A stretch of DNA of 64,000 bases from NCBI RefSeq assembly GCF_029227915.1, contig NC_079879.1, forward strand, positions 1,674,001-1,738,000. Reading direction: 5' to 3'. The translations under genes and the position numbers were made by a program. Every line of letters starts with the position of its first letter. Position 1 is the stretch's first letter. Below are positions 47,002-59,251 of the stretch, in pieces. Source of the stretch: Hydractinia symbiolongicarpus. Lineage: Eukaryota > Cnidaria > Hydrozoa > Anthoathecata > Hydractiniidae. The notes beneath the pieces were generated by a model that saw only the letters and a program-made list of their open reading frames with translations, was not told where the DNA came from and searched no databases.

Positions 47002-48016
47002 GCATGAGACTTGTAGTTTTCAAAATTGATTTCATTTTTGATGAGACGCTGAATAAAAGAAGTTTAATCGCCGGCAAACGAAAACCCGTTATTTCCCGTA
47101 AATCCCGGGCTTGACCCGTATAGTTGAATGCATACAAAGAAAGTACCCAGGGAGTAAACTCATTTCCCGAACGATTTTTTAAATTAATTTTCCACCACTA
47201 AAACGCATAAGACTTGTAGTTTTCAAAAACGATTTCATTTTTGATGAGACGCTGAATAAAAGGAGTTTAATCTCCGGCAAACGAAAACACGCGATTTCCC
47301 GTAAATCCCGGGCTTGGCCCGTATAGTCGAATGTATACAAAGAAAGTACCCAGTGAGTAAAATAATTTCCCGAACGATTCTTTAAATTATTTTTTCACCA
47401 CTAAAACGCATGAGACTTGTTGTTTTCAAAAACGATTTCATTTTTGATGAGACGATGAATAAAAGGAGTTTAATCTCCGGCAAACGAAAATCTGCGATTT
47501 TTCGTATATCACGGACTCGGCCCGTATAGTCAAAAGTATACAAAGAAAGTACCTTAGGAGTAAACTCATTTCCCGAACGATTCTTTAAATTATTCTTTCA
47601 CCACTAAAACGCATGAGACTTGTAGTTTTCAAAATTGATTTCATTTTTGATGAGACGCTGAATAAAAGGAGTTTAATTGCCGGCAAACAAAAACTCGCGA
47701 TTTCCCGTATATCCCGGACTCGGCCCTTATAGTCAAAAGTATACAAAGAAAGTACCCAGCGATTAAACTCATTTCCCGAACGATTCTTTAACTTATTTTT
47801 TCACCATTAAAACGTATGAGACTTGTAGTTTTCAAAAATGTTTTCATTTTTGATGAAACCCTGAATAAAAGAAGTTTAATCGCCGGCAAATGAAAAACTG
47901 CGATTTTTCGTATATCACGGACTCGGCCCGTATAGTCAAAAGTATACAAAGAAAGTACCTTAGGAGTAAACTCATTTCCCGAACGATTCTTTAAATTATT
48001 TTTTCACCACTAAAAC
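47002..48016. repeat. Five-unit HOR B5-C-Z/P-(B/O chimera)-P (1,015 bp)
   Basis: Units start at 47002, 47205, 47408, 47611 and 47814. The unit at 47611 has a B 5' end (AAAATTGATTTC) and an O remainder (GGAGTTTAATTG, AACAAAAACTCGCG, CGGCCCTTATAG). The next HOR copy has B and O as separate successive units. This copy is one unit shorter through a within-unit exchange. Confidence 0.92.
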
Positions 48017-49234
48017 GCATGAGACTTGTAGTTTTCAAAATTGATTTCATTTTTGATGAGACGCTGAATAAAAGAAGTTTAATCGCCGGCAAACGAAAAC
48101 CCGTTATTTCCCGTAAATCCCGGGCTTGACCCGTATAGTTGAATGCATACAAAGAAAGTACCCAGGGAGTAAACTCATTTCCCGAACGATTTTTTAAATT
48201 AATTTTCCACCACTAAAACGCATAAGACTTGTAGTTTTCAAAAACGATTTCATTTTTGATGAGACGCTGAATAAAAGGAGTTTAATCTCCGGCAAACGAA
48301 AACACGCGATTTCCCGTAAATCCCGGGCTTGGCCCGTATAGTCGAATGTATACAAAGAAAGTACCCAGTGAGTAAAATAATTTCCCGAACGATTCTTTAA
48401 ATTATTTTTTCACCACTAAAACGCATGAGACTTGTTGTTTTCAAAAACGATTTCATTTTTGATGAGACGATGAATAAAAGGAGTTTAATCTCCGGCAAAC
48501 GAAAATCTGCGATTTTTCGTATATCACGGACTCGGCCCGTATAGTCAAAAGTATACAAAGAAAGTACCTTAGGAGTAAACTCATTTCCCGAACGATTCTT
48601 TAAATTATTTTTTCACCACTAAAACGCATGAGACTTGTAGTTTTCAAAATTGATTTCATTTTTGATGAGACGCTGAATAAAAGAAGTTTAATCGCCGGCA
48701 AACGAAAACCCGCGATTTCCCGTAAATCCCGGGCTTGCCCCGTATAGTCGAATGTATACAAAGAAAGTACCCAGGGAGTAAACTCATTTCCCGAACGATT
48801 TTTTAAATTAATTTTCCACCACTAAAACGCATGAGACTTGTAGTTTTCAAAAATGATTTCATTTTTGATGAGACGCTGAATAAAAGGAGTTTAATTGCCG
48901 GCAAACAAAAACTCGCGATTTCCCGTATATCCCGGACTCGGCCCTTATAGTCAAAAGTATACAAAGAAAGTACCCAGCGATTAAACTCATTTCCCGAACG
49001 ATTCTTTAACTTATTTTTTCACCATTAAAACGTATGAGACTTGTAGTTTTCAAAAATGTTTTCATTTTTTATGAAACCCTGAATAAAAGAAGTTTAATCG
49101 CCGGCAAATGAAAAACTGCGATTTTTCGTATATCACGGACTCGGCCCGTATAGTCAAAAGTATACAAAGAAAGTACCTTAGGAGTAAACTCATTTCCCGA
49201 ACGATTCTTTAAATTATTTTTTCACCACTAAAAC
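48017..49234. repeat. Six-unit HOR B5-C-Z/P-B-O-P (1,218 bp)
   Basis: Units start at 48017, 48220, 48423, 48626, 48829 and 49032. It shares the rare CGGCCCTTATAG (O) and GAAAAACTGCG (P) with the previous copy. It carries one more 203-bp unit because B and O are separate. Confidence 0.92.
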
Positions 49235-50249
49235 GCATGAGACTTGTAGTTTTCAAAATTGATTTCATTTTTGATGAGACGCTGAATAAAAGAAGTTTAA
49301 TCGCCGGCAAACGAAAACCCGTTATTTCCCGTAAATCCCGGGCTTGACCCGTATAGTTGAATGCATACAAAGAAAGTACCCAGGGAGTAAACTCATTTCC
49401 CGAACGATTTTTTAAATTAATTTTCCACCACTAAAACGCATGAGACTTGTAGTTTTCAAAAACGATTTCATTTTTGATGAGACGCTGAATAAAAAGAGTT
49501 TAATCTCCGGCAAACGAAAACCCGCGATTTCCCGTAAATCCCGGGCTTGGACCGTATAGTCGAATGTACACAAAGAAAGTACCCAGGGTGTAAACTCATT
49601 TCGCGAACGATTCTTCAAATTATTTTTACACCACTAAAACGCATGAGACTTGTAGTTTTTAAAAATGTTTTCATTTTTGATGAGACGCTGAATAAAATTA
49701 GTTTAATCGCCGGCAAACGAAAACCCGCGATTTCCCGTAAATCCCGGGCTTGGCCCGTATATTCGAATGTAAACAAAGAAAGTACCCAGTGAGTAAAATA
49801 ATTTCCCAAACGATTTTTTAAATTAATTTTCCACCACTAAAACGCATGAGACTTGTAGTTTTCAAAAATGATTTCATTTTTGATGAGACGCTGAATAAAA
49901 GGAGTTTAATTGCCGGCAAACAAAAACTCGCGATTTCCCGTATATCCCGGACTCGGCCCGTATAGTCAAAAGTATACAAAGAAAGTACCCAGCGATTAAA
50001 CTCATTTCCCGAACGATTCTTTAACTTATTTTTTCACCATTAAAACGTATGAGACTTGTAGTTTTCAAAAATGTTTTCATTTTTGATGAAACCCTGAATA
50101 AAAGAAGTTTAATCGCCGGCAAATGAAAACCTGCGATTTTTCGTATATCACGGACTCGGCCCGTATAGTCAAAAGTATACAAAGAAAGTACCTTAGGAGT
50201 AAACTGATTTCCCGAACGATTCTTTAAATTATTTTTTCACCACTAAAAC
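49235..50249. repeat. Five-unit HOR B5-C-Q-O-P, copy 1 (1,015 bp)
   Basis: Units start at 49235, 49438, 49641, 49844 and 50047. C has AATAAAAAGAGTTT and TTGGACCG with a TTTCGCGAACG tail. Q has TTTTTAAAAATG and AATAAAATTAGTTT, then CCCAGTGAGTAAAATAATTT. All recur at 1,015 bp. Confidence 0.93.
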
Positions 50250-51263
50250 GCATGAGACTTGTAGTTTTCAAAATTGATTTCATTTTTGATGAGACGCTGA
50301 ATAAAAGAAGTTTAATCGCCGGCAAACGAAAACCCGTTATTTCCCGTAAATCCCGGGCTTGACCCGTATAGTTGAATGCATACAAAGAAAGTACCCAGGG
50401 AGTAAACTCATTTCCCGAACGATTTTTTAAATTAATTTTCCACCACTAAAACGCATAAGACTTGTAGTTTTCAAGAACGATTTCATTTTTGATGAGACGC
50501 TGAATAAAAAGAGTTTAATCTCCGGCAAACGAAAACCCGCGATTTCCCGTAAATCCCGGGCTTGGACCGTATAGTCGAATGTACACAAAGAAAGTACCCA
50601 GGGAGTAAACTCATTTCGCGAACGATTCTTCAAATTATTTTTACACCACTAAAACGCATGAGACTTGTAGTTTTTAAAAATGTTTTCATTTTTGATGAGA
50701 CGCTGAATAAAATTAGTTTAATCGCCGGCAAACGAAAACCCGCGATTTCGCGTAAATCCCGGGCTTGGCCGTATAGTCGAATGTAAACAAAGAAAGTACC
50801 CAGTGAGTAAAATAATTTCCCAAACGATTTTTTAAATTAATTTTCCACCACTAAAACGCATGAGACTTGTAGTTTTCAAAAATGATTTCATTTTTGATGA
50901 GACGCTGAATAAAAGGAGTTTAATTGCCGGCAAACAAAAACTCGCGATTTCCCGTATATCCCGGACTCGGCCCGTATAGTCAAAAGTATACAAAGAAAGT
51001 ACCCAGCGATTAAACTCATTTCCCGAACGATTCTTTAACTTATTTTTTCACCATTAAAACGTATGAGACTTGTAGTTTTCAAAAATGTTTTCATTTTTGA
51101 TGAAACCCTGAATAAAAGAAGTTTATTCGCCGGCAAATGAAAACCTGCGATTTTTCGTATATCACGGACTCGGCCCGTGTAGTCAAAAGTATACAAAGAA
51201 AGTACCTTAGGAGTAAACTCATTTCCCGAACGATTCTTTAAATTATTTTTTCACCACTAAAAC
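50250..51263. repeat. Five-unit HOR B5-C-Q-O-P, copy 2 (1,014 bp)
   Basis: Units start at 50250, 50453, 50656, 50858 and 51061. One base is missing in Q (CTTGGCCGTATAG). Private changes include TCAAGAACG and TTTATTCGCCGGC. B5 and C begin a third copy at 51264, which then turns into the complex HOR. Confidence 0.92.
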
Positions 51264-52684
51264 GCATGAGACTTGTAGTTTTCAAAATTGATTTCATTTT
51301 TGATGAGACGCTGAATAAAAGAAGTTTAATCGCCGGCAAACGAAAACCCGTTATTTCCCGTAAATCCCGGGCTTGACCCGTATAGTTGAAGGCATACAAA
51401 GAAAGAACCCAGGGAGTAAACTCATTTCCCCAACGATTTTTTAAATTAATTTTCCACCACTAAAACGCATAAGACTTGTAGTTTTCAAAAACGATTTCAT
51501 TTTTGATGAGACGCTGAATAAAAAGAGTTTAATCTCCGGCAAACGAAAACCCGCGATTTCCCGTAAATCCCGGGCTTGGACCGTATAGTCGAATGTACAC
51601 AAGGAAAGTACCCAGGGAGTAAACTCATTTCGCGAACGATTCTTCAAATTATTTTTACACCATTAAAACGCATGAGACTTGTAGTTTTTAAAAATGTTTT
51701 TATTTTTGATGAGACGCTGAATAAAATTAGTTTAATCGCCGGCAAACGAAAACCCGCGATTTCCCGTAAATCCCGGGCTTGGCCCGTATAGTCGAATGTA
51801 AACAAAGAAAGTACCCAGGGAGTAAACTCATTTCCTGAACGATTTTTTAAATTAATTTTCCACCACTAAAACGCATAAGACTTGTAGTTTTCAAAAATGA
51901 TTTCATTTTTTATGAGACGCTGAATAAAATAAGTTTAATCGCCGGCAAACGAAAACCCGCGATTTCCCCTAAATCCCGGGCTTGGCGCGTATTGGCGAAT
52001 GTATACGAAGAAAGTACCCAGGGAGTAAACTGATTTTCCGAACGACTTTTTAAATAATTTCTGCACCAATGGAACGAATGCGACTTGTAGTATTCAAAAA
52101 TGTTTATATTTTTGATGAGACGCTGACCAAAAGATGTTTAATTGCCGGCAAACGAAAACCCGCCATTTCCCCTAAATCTCGGACTCGGCCCGTAAAATTA
52201 AAAGTATACAAAGAAAGTACCCAGGGGGTAAACTCATTTCCCGAACGATTTTTTAAATCATTTTTTCACCACTAAAACGCATGAGACTTGTAGTTTTCAA
52301 AAATGATTTCATTTTTGATGAGACGCTGAATAAAAAAGGTTTAATCGCCGGCAAACGCAAACCCGCGATTTTCCGTAAATCCCGGGCTTGGCCCGTATAG
52401 TCGAATGTACACAAAGAAAGTACCCAGGGAGTAAACTCATTTCCCGAACGATTCTTTAAATTATTTCTTCACCACTAAAACGCATGAGACTTGTAGTTTT
52501 TAAAAATGTTTTCATTTTTGATGAGACGCTGAATAAAATTAGTTTAATCGCCGGCGAACGAAAACCCGCGATTTCCCGTAAATCCCGGGCTTGGCCCGTA
52601 TTGTCGAATGTAAACAAAGAAAGTACCCAGGGAGTAAACTCATTTCCCTAACGATTTTTCAAATAATTTCTGAACCACTAAAAC

Positions 52685-52820
52685 GAATGAGACTTGTAAT
52701 ATTCAAAAATGTTTACATTTTTGATGAGACGCTGAATAAAAGAAGTTTAATCGCCGGCAAACGAAAACCCGCGATTGATTTTCCGAACGACTTTTCAAGA
52801 AATTTCTGAACCACTAAAAC
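52685..52820. repeat. Short 136-bp unit (class d)
   Basis: It has GAATGAG and TTGTAATATTC, a D' dyad, then CCCGCGATT joined to GATTTTCCGAACGAC. Compared with a 203-bp unit, 67 bp of the GC-rich core are missing, including the CCCGGGC-TTG-GCCCG and CCCGTATAGTCGAA motifs. A tandem GATTGATT is left at the joint. Confidence 0.93.
52704..52723. other. Longest dyad variant (D' and d units)
   Basis: In D' and d units the palindrome becomes CAAAAATGTTTACATTTTTG: arms of 9 bp around TT, or 10 bp including the flanking T and A. It is the strongest palindrome I see in the array and lies in the part that the 67-bp deletion leaves intact. Confidence 0.85.
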
Positions 52821-52956
52821 GAATGAGACTTGTAATATTCAAAAATGTTTACATTTTTGATGAGACGCTGAATAAAAGAAGTTTAATCGCCGGCAAACGA
52901 AAACCCGCGATTGATTTTCCGAACGACTTTTCAAGAAATTTCTGCACCACCAGAAC
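52821..52956. repeat. Short 136-bp unit (class d), tandem copy
   Basis: It looks identical to the preceding short unit apart from its tail (TTTCTGCACCACCAGAAC, which leads into D'). It forms a two-unit tandem of short units, so the deletion form itself has been amplified. Confidence 0.93.
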
Positions 52957-55189
52957 GAATGAGACTTGTAGTATTCAAAAATGTTTACATTTTTGATGAG
53001 ACGCTGAATAAAAGAAGTTTAATCGCCAGTAAACGAAAACCCGCAATTTCACGTAAATCCCGGGCTTGGCCCGTAAAGTCGAATGTATGCAAAGAAAGTA
53101 CCCAGGGAGTAAACTGATTTCCCTAACGATTTTTCAAGTAATTTCTGCACCAATGGAACGAATGCGACTTGTAGTATTTAAAAATGTTTATATTTTTGAT
53201 GAGACGCGGACCAAAAGATGTTTAATTGCCGGCAAACGAAAACCCGCCATTTCCCCTAAATCTCGGACTCGGCCCGTAAAATTAAAAGTATACAAAGAAA
53301 GTACCCAGGGGGTAAACTCATTTCCCGAACGATTTTTTAAATCATTTTTTCACCACTAAAACGCATGAGACTTGTAGTTTTCAAAAATGATTTCATTTTT
53401 GATGAGACGCTGAATAAAAAAGGTTTAATCGCCGGCAAACGCAAACCCGCGATTTTCCGTAAATCCCGGGCTTGGCCCGTATAGCCGAATGTATACAAAG
53501 AAAGTACCCAGGGAGTAAACTCATTTCCCGAACGATTTTTTAAATTAATTTTCCACCACTAAAACGCATAAGACTTGTAGTTTTTAAAAACGATTTCATT
53601 TTTGATGAGACGCTGAATATAAGGAGTTTAATCTCCAGCGAACGAAAACCCGCGATTTCCCGTAAATCCCGGGCTTGGTCCGTATAGTCGAATGTACACA
53701 AAGAAAGTACCCAGGGAGTAAACTCATTTCCCGAACAATTCTTTAAATTATTTTTTCACCACTAAAACGCATGAGACTTGTAGTTTTCAGAAATGTTTTC
53801 ATTTTTGATGAGACGCTGAATAAAAGAAGTTTAATTGCCGGCAAACGAAAACCTGCGATTTCCTGTAAATACCGGGCTTGGCCCGTATAGTCGAATGTAT
53901 ACAAAGAAAGTACCCATTGAGTAAACTGACTTCCCGAACGATTCTTTAAATTATTTTTTCACCACTAAAACGCATGAGACTTGTAGTTTTCAAAAATGTT
54001 TTCATTTTTGATGAGACGATGAATAAAAGAAGTTTAATCGCTGGCAAACGAAAACCCTCGATTTCCCGTAAATCCCGGGCTTGGCCCGTATAGTCGAATG
54101 TATACAAAGAAAGTACCCAGGGAGTAAACTCATTTCCCGAACGATTCTTTAAATTATTTCTTCACCACTAAAACGCATGAGACTTTTTGTTCTCAAAAAT
54201 CATTTCATTTTTGATGAGACGCTAAATAAAAGAAGCTTAATCGCCGGCAAACGAAAACCCGCGATTTCCTGTAAATCCCGGGCTTGGCCCGTATAGTCGA
54301 ATGTATACAAAGAAAGTACCCAGGGAGTAAACTCATTTCCCGAACAATTCTTTAAATTATTTTTTCACCACTAAAACGCATGAGACTTGTAGTTTTCAAA
54401 ATTGATTTCATTTTTGATGAGACGCTGAATAAAAGAAGTTTAATCGCCGGCAAACGAAAACCCGTTATTTCCCGTAAATCCCGGGCTTGACCCGTATAGT
54501 TGAAGGCATACAAAGAAAGTACCCAGGGAGTAAACTCATTTCCCCAACGATATTTTAAATTAATTTTCCACCAATAAAATGCATAAGACTTGTAGTTTTC
54601 AAAAACGATTTCATTTTTGATGAGACGCTGAATAAAAAGAGTTTAATCTCCGGCAAACGAAAACCCGCGATTTCCCGTAAATCCCGGGCTTGGACCGTAT
54701 AGTCGAATGTACACAAGGAAAGTACCCAGGGAGTAAACTCATTTCGCGAACGATTCTTCAAATTATTTTTACACCACTAAAACGCATGAGACTTGTAGTT
54801 TTTAAAAATGTTTTTATTTTTGATGAGACGCTGAATAAAATTAGTTTAATCGCCGGCAAACGAAAACCCGCGATTTCCCGTAAATCCCGGGCTTGGCCCG
54901 TATAGTCGAATGTAAACAAAGAAAGTACCCAGGGAGTAAACTCATTTCCTGAACGATTTTTTAAATTAATTTTCCACCACTAAAACGCATAAGACTTGTA
55001 GTTTTCAAAAATGATTTCATTTTTTATGAGACGCTGAATAAAAGAAGTTTAATCGCCGGCAAACGAAAACCCGCAATTTCCCCTAAATCCCAGGCTTGGC
55101 GCGTATTGGCGAATGTATACGAAGAAAGTACCCAAAGAGTAAACTGATTTTCCGAACGACTTTTCAAGAAATTTCTGAACCACTAAAAC

Positions 55190-55325
55190 GAATGAGACTT
55201 GTGGTATTCAAAAATGTTTACATTTTTGATGAGACGCTGAATAAAAGAAGTTTAATCGCCGGCAAACTAAAACCCGCGATTGATTTTCCGAACGACTTTT
55301 CAAGAAATTTCTGCACCACTAGAAC
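55190..55325. repeat. Short 136-bp unit (class d)
   Basis: It has GAATGAG and TTGTGGTATTC, with AAACTAAAACCCG. The CCCGCGATT/GATTTTCC joint is the same as in the other short units. Its tail TTTCTGCACCACTAGAAC leads to D' at 55326. Confidence 0.92.
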
Positions 55326-56340
55326 AAATGAGACTTGTAGTATTCAAAAATGTTTACATTTTTGATGAGACGCTGAATAAAAGAAGTTTAATCGCCGGTA
55401 AACGAAAACCCGCAATTTCAAGTAAATCCCGGGCTTGGCCCGTAAAGTCGAATGTATACAAAGAAAGTACCCAGTGAGTAAACTGATTTCCCTAACGATT
55501 TTTTAAATAATTTCTGCACCAATGGAACGAATGCGACTTGTAGTATTCAAAAATGTTTATATTTTTGATGAGACGCTGACCAAAAGATGTTTAATTGCCG
55601 GCAAACGAAAACCCGCCATTTCCCCTAAATCTCGGACTCGGCCCGTAAAATTAAAAGTATACAAAGAAAGTACCCAGGGGGTAAACTCATTTCCCGAACG
55701 ATTTTTTAAATCATTTTTTCACCACTAAAACGCATGAGACTTGTAGTTTTCAAAAATGATTTCATTTTTGATGAGACGCTGAATAAAAAAGGTTTAATCG
55801 CCGGCAAACGCAAACCCGCGATTTTCCGTAAATCCCGGGCTTGGCCCGTATAGTCGAATGTACACAAAGAAAGTACCCAGGGAGTAAACTCATTTCCCGA
55901 ACGATTCTTTAAATTATTTCTTCACCACTAAAACGCATGAGACTTGTAGTTTTTAAAAATGTTTTCATTTTTGATGAGACGCTGAATAAAATTAGTTTAA
56001 TCGCCGGCGAACGAAAACCCGCGATTTCCCGTAAATCCCGGGCTTGGCCCGTATAGTCGAATGTAAACAAAGAAAGTACCCAGGGAGTAAACTCATTTCC
56101 CGAACGATTTTTTAAATTAATTTTCCACCACTAAAACGCATAAGACTAGTAGTTTTCAAAAATGATTTCATTTTTGATGAGACGCTGAATATAAGGAGTT
56201 TAATCTCCAGCGAACGAAAACCCGCGATTTCCCGTAAATCCCGGGCTTGGTCCGTATAGTCGAATGTACACAAAGAAAGTACCCAGGGAGTAAACTCATT
56301 TCCCTAACGATTTTTCAAATAATTTCTGAACCACTAAAAC

Positions 56341-56476
56341 GAATGAGACTTGTAATATTCAAAAATGTTTACATTTTTGATGAGACGCTGAATAAAAGAA
56401 GTTTAATCGCCGGCAAACGAAAACCCGCGATTGATTTTCCGAACGACTTTTCAAGAAATTTCTGAACCACTAAAAC
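56341..56476. repeat. Short 136-bp unit (class d)
   Basis: It matches the unit at 52685 (TTGTAATATTC, same deletion joint), offset by 3,656 bp, and is the first of a tandem pair. Confidence 0.93.
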
Positions 56477-56612
56477 GAATGAGACTTGTAATATTCAAAA
56501 ATGTTTACATTTTTGATGAGACGCTGAATAAAAGAAGTTTAATCGCCGGCAAACGAAAACCCGCGATTGATTTTCCGAACGACTTTTCAAGAAATTTCTG
56601 CACCACTAGAAC
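56477..56612. repeat. Short 136-bp unit (class d), tandem copy
   Basis: It is the counterpart of the unit at 52821. Its tail carries CACTAGAAC, where the 52821 copy has CACCAGAAC. Confidence 0.93.
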
Positions 56613-57221
56613 GAATGAGACTTGTAGTATTCAAAAATGTTTACATTTTTGATGAGACGCTGAATAAAAGAAGTTTAATCGCCAGTAAACGAAAACCCGC
56701 AATTTCACGTAAATCCCGGGCTTGGCCCGTAAAGTCGAATGTATACAAAGAAAGTACCCAGGGAGTAAACTGATTTCCCTAACGATTTTTCAAATAATTT
56801 CTGCACCAATGGAACGAATGCGACTTGTAGTATTTAAAAATGTTTATATTTTTGATGAGACGCTGACCAAAAGATGTTTAATTGCCGGCAAACGAAAACC
56901 CGCCATTTCCCCTAAATCTCGGACTCGGCCCGTAAAATTAAAAGTATACAAAGAAAGTACCCAGGGGGTAAACTCATTTCCCGAACGATTTTTTAAATCA
57001 TTTTTTCACCACTAAAACGCATGAGACTTGTAGTTTTCAAAAATGATTTCATTTTTGATGAGACGCTGAATAAAAAAGGTTTAATCGCCGGCAAACGCAA
57101 ACCCGCGATTTTCCGTAAATCCCGGGCTTGGCCCGTATAGCCGAATGTATACAAAGAAAGTACCCAGGGAGTAAACTCATTTCCCGAACGATTTTTTAAA
57201 TTAATTTTCCACCACTAAAAC

Positions 57222-59251
57222 GCATAAGACTTGTAGTTTTTAAAAACGATTTCATTTTTGATGAGACGCTGAATATAAGGAGTTTAATCTCCAGCGAACG
57301 AAAACCCGCGATTTCCCGTAAATCCCGGGCTTGGTCCGTACAGTCGAATGTACACAAAGAAAGTACCCAGGGAGTAAACTCATTTCCCGAACAATTCTTT
57401 AAATTATTTTTTCACCACTAAAACGCATGAGACTTGTAGTTTTCAGAAATGTTTTCATTTTTGATGAGACGCTGAATAAAAGAAGTTTAATTGCCGGCAA
57501 ACGAAAACCCGCGATTTCCTGTAAATACCGGGCTTGGCCCGTATAGTCGAATGTATACAAAGAAAGTACCCATTGAGTAAACTGACTTCCCGAACGATTC
57601 TTTAAATTATTTTTTCACCACTAAAACGCATGAGACTTGTAGTTTTCAAAAATGTTTTCATTTTTGATGAGACGATGAATAAAAGAAGTTTAATCGCTGG
57701 CAAACGAAAACCCTCGATTTCCCGTAAATCCCGGGCTTGGCCCGTATAGTCGAATGTATACAAAGAAAGTACCCAGGGAGTAAACTCATTTCCCGAACGA
57801 TTCCTTAAATTATTTCTTCACCACTAAAACGCATGAGACTTGTAGTTCTCAAAAATCATTTCATTTTTGATGAGACGCTAAATAAAAGAAGCTTAATCGC
57901 CGGCAAACGAAAACCCGCGATTTCCCGTAAATCCCGGGCTTGGCCCGTATAGTCGAATGTATACAAAGAAAGTACCCAGGGAGTAAACTCATTTCCCGAA
58001 CAATTCTTTAAATTATTTTTTCACCACTAAAACGCATGAGACTTGTAGTTTTCAGAAATGTTTTCATTTTTGATGAGACGCTGAATAAAAGAAGTTTAAT
58101 TGCCGGCAAACGAAAACCCGCGATTTCCTGTAAATACCGGGCTTGTCCCGTATAGTCGAATGTATACAAAGAAAGTACCCATTGAGTAAACTGACTTCCC
58201 GAACGATTCTTTAAATTATTTTTTCACCACTAAAACGCATGAGACTTGTAGTTTTCAAAAATGTTTTCATTTTTGATGAGACGATGAATAAAAGAAGTTT
58301 AATCGCTGGCAAACGAAAACCCTCGATTTCCCGTAAATCCCGGGCTTGGCCCGTATAGTCGAATGTATACAAAGAAAGTACCCAGGGAGTAAACTCATTT
58401 CCCGAACGATTCTTTAAATTATTTCTTCACCACTAAAACGCATGAGACTTGTAGTTCTCAAAAATCATTTCATTTTTGATGAGACGCTAAATAAAAGAAG
58501 CTTAATCGCCGGCAAACGAAAACCCGCGATTTCCCGTAAATCCCGGGCTTGGCCCGTATAGTCGAATGTATACAAAGAAAGTACCCAGTGAGTAAACTAA
58601 TTTCCCGAACGATTCTTTAAATTATTTTTTCACCACTAAAACGCATGAGACTTGTAGTTTTCAAAAATGTTTTCATTTTTGATGAGACGCTGAATAAAAG
58701 AAGTTTAATCGCCGACAAACGAAAACCCGCGATTTCCCGTAAATCCCGGGCTTGGCCCGTATAGTTGAATGTATACAAAGAAAGTACCCAGGGAGTAAAC
58801 TCATTTCCCGAACGATTTTTCAAATAATTTCTGCACCAATGGAACGAATGCGACTTGTAGTATTTAAAAATGTTTATATTTTTGATGAGACGCTGACCAA
58901 AAGATGTTTAATTGCCGGCAAACGAAAACCCGCCATTTCCCCTAAATCTCGGACTCGGCCCGTAAAATTAAAAGTATACAAAGAAAGTACCCAGGGGGTA
59001 AACTCATTTCCCGAACGATTTTTTAAATCATTTTTTCACCACTAAAACGCATGAGACTTGTAGTTTTCAAAAATGATTTCATTTTTGATGAGACGCTGAA
59101 TAAAAAAGGTTTAATCGCCGGCAAACGCAAACCCGCGATTTTCCGTAAATCCCGGGCTTGGCCCGTATAGCCGAATGTATACAAAGAAAGTACCCAGGCA
59201 GTAAACTCATTTCCCGAACGATTTTTTAAATTAATTTTCCACCACTAAAAC
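57222..59251. repeat. Ten-unit HOR E-F-G-A'-F-G-A'-H-D-I (2,030 bp)
   Basis: Units start at 57222, 57425, 57628, 57831, 58034, 58237, 58440, 58643, 58846 and 59049. F has CCTGTAAATACCGGG, G has GACGATG with CGCTGGCAAACG and CCCTCG, A' has AAGCTT, and H has CGCCGACAAACG with GTTGAATG. The F-G-A' trimer is itself repeated at 609 bp. Its first four units overlap the end of complex HOR copy 2. Confidence 0.93.

Larger units (their letters stand above)
51264..54377. repeat. Complex HOR, copy 1 (3,114 bp, 16 units)
   Basis: Class order: B5 51264, C 51467, Q 51670, Qt 51873, D 52076, I 52279, Q 52482, d 52685, d 52821, D' 52957, D 53160, I 53363, E 53566, F 53769, G 53972, A' 54175. Fourteen full and two 136-bp units give exactly 3,114 bp. 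The B5 variant GTTGAAGGCATAC is private to the two copies. Confidence 0.92.
54378..58033. repeat. Complex HOR, copy 2 (3,656 bp, 19 units)
   Basis: Class order: B5 54378, C 54581, Q 54784, Qt 54987, d 55190, D' 55326, D 55529, I 55732, Q 55935, C/E chimera 56138, d 56341, d 56477, D' 56613, D 56816, I 57019, E 57222, F 57425, G 57628, A' 57831. Sixteen full and three short units give exactly 3,656 bp. Relative to copy 1 it has an extra d-D' pair after Qt and an extra unit at 56138. Confidence 0.92.
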
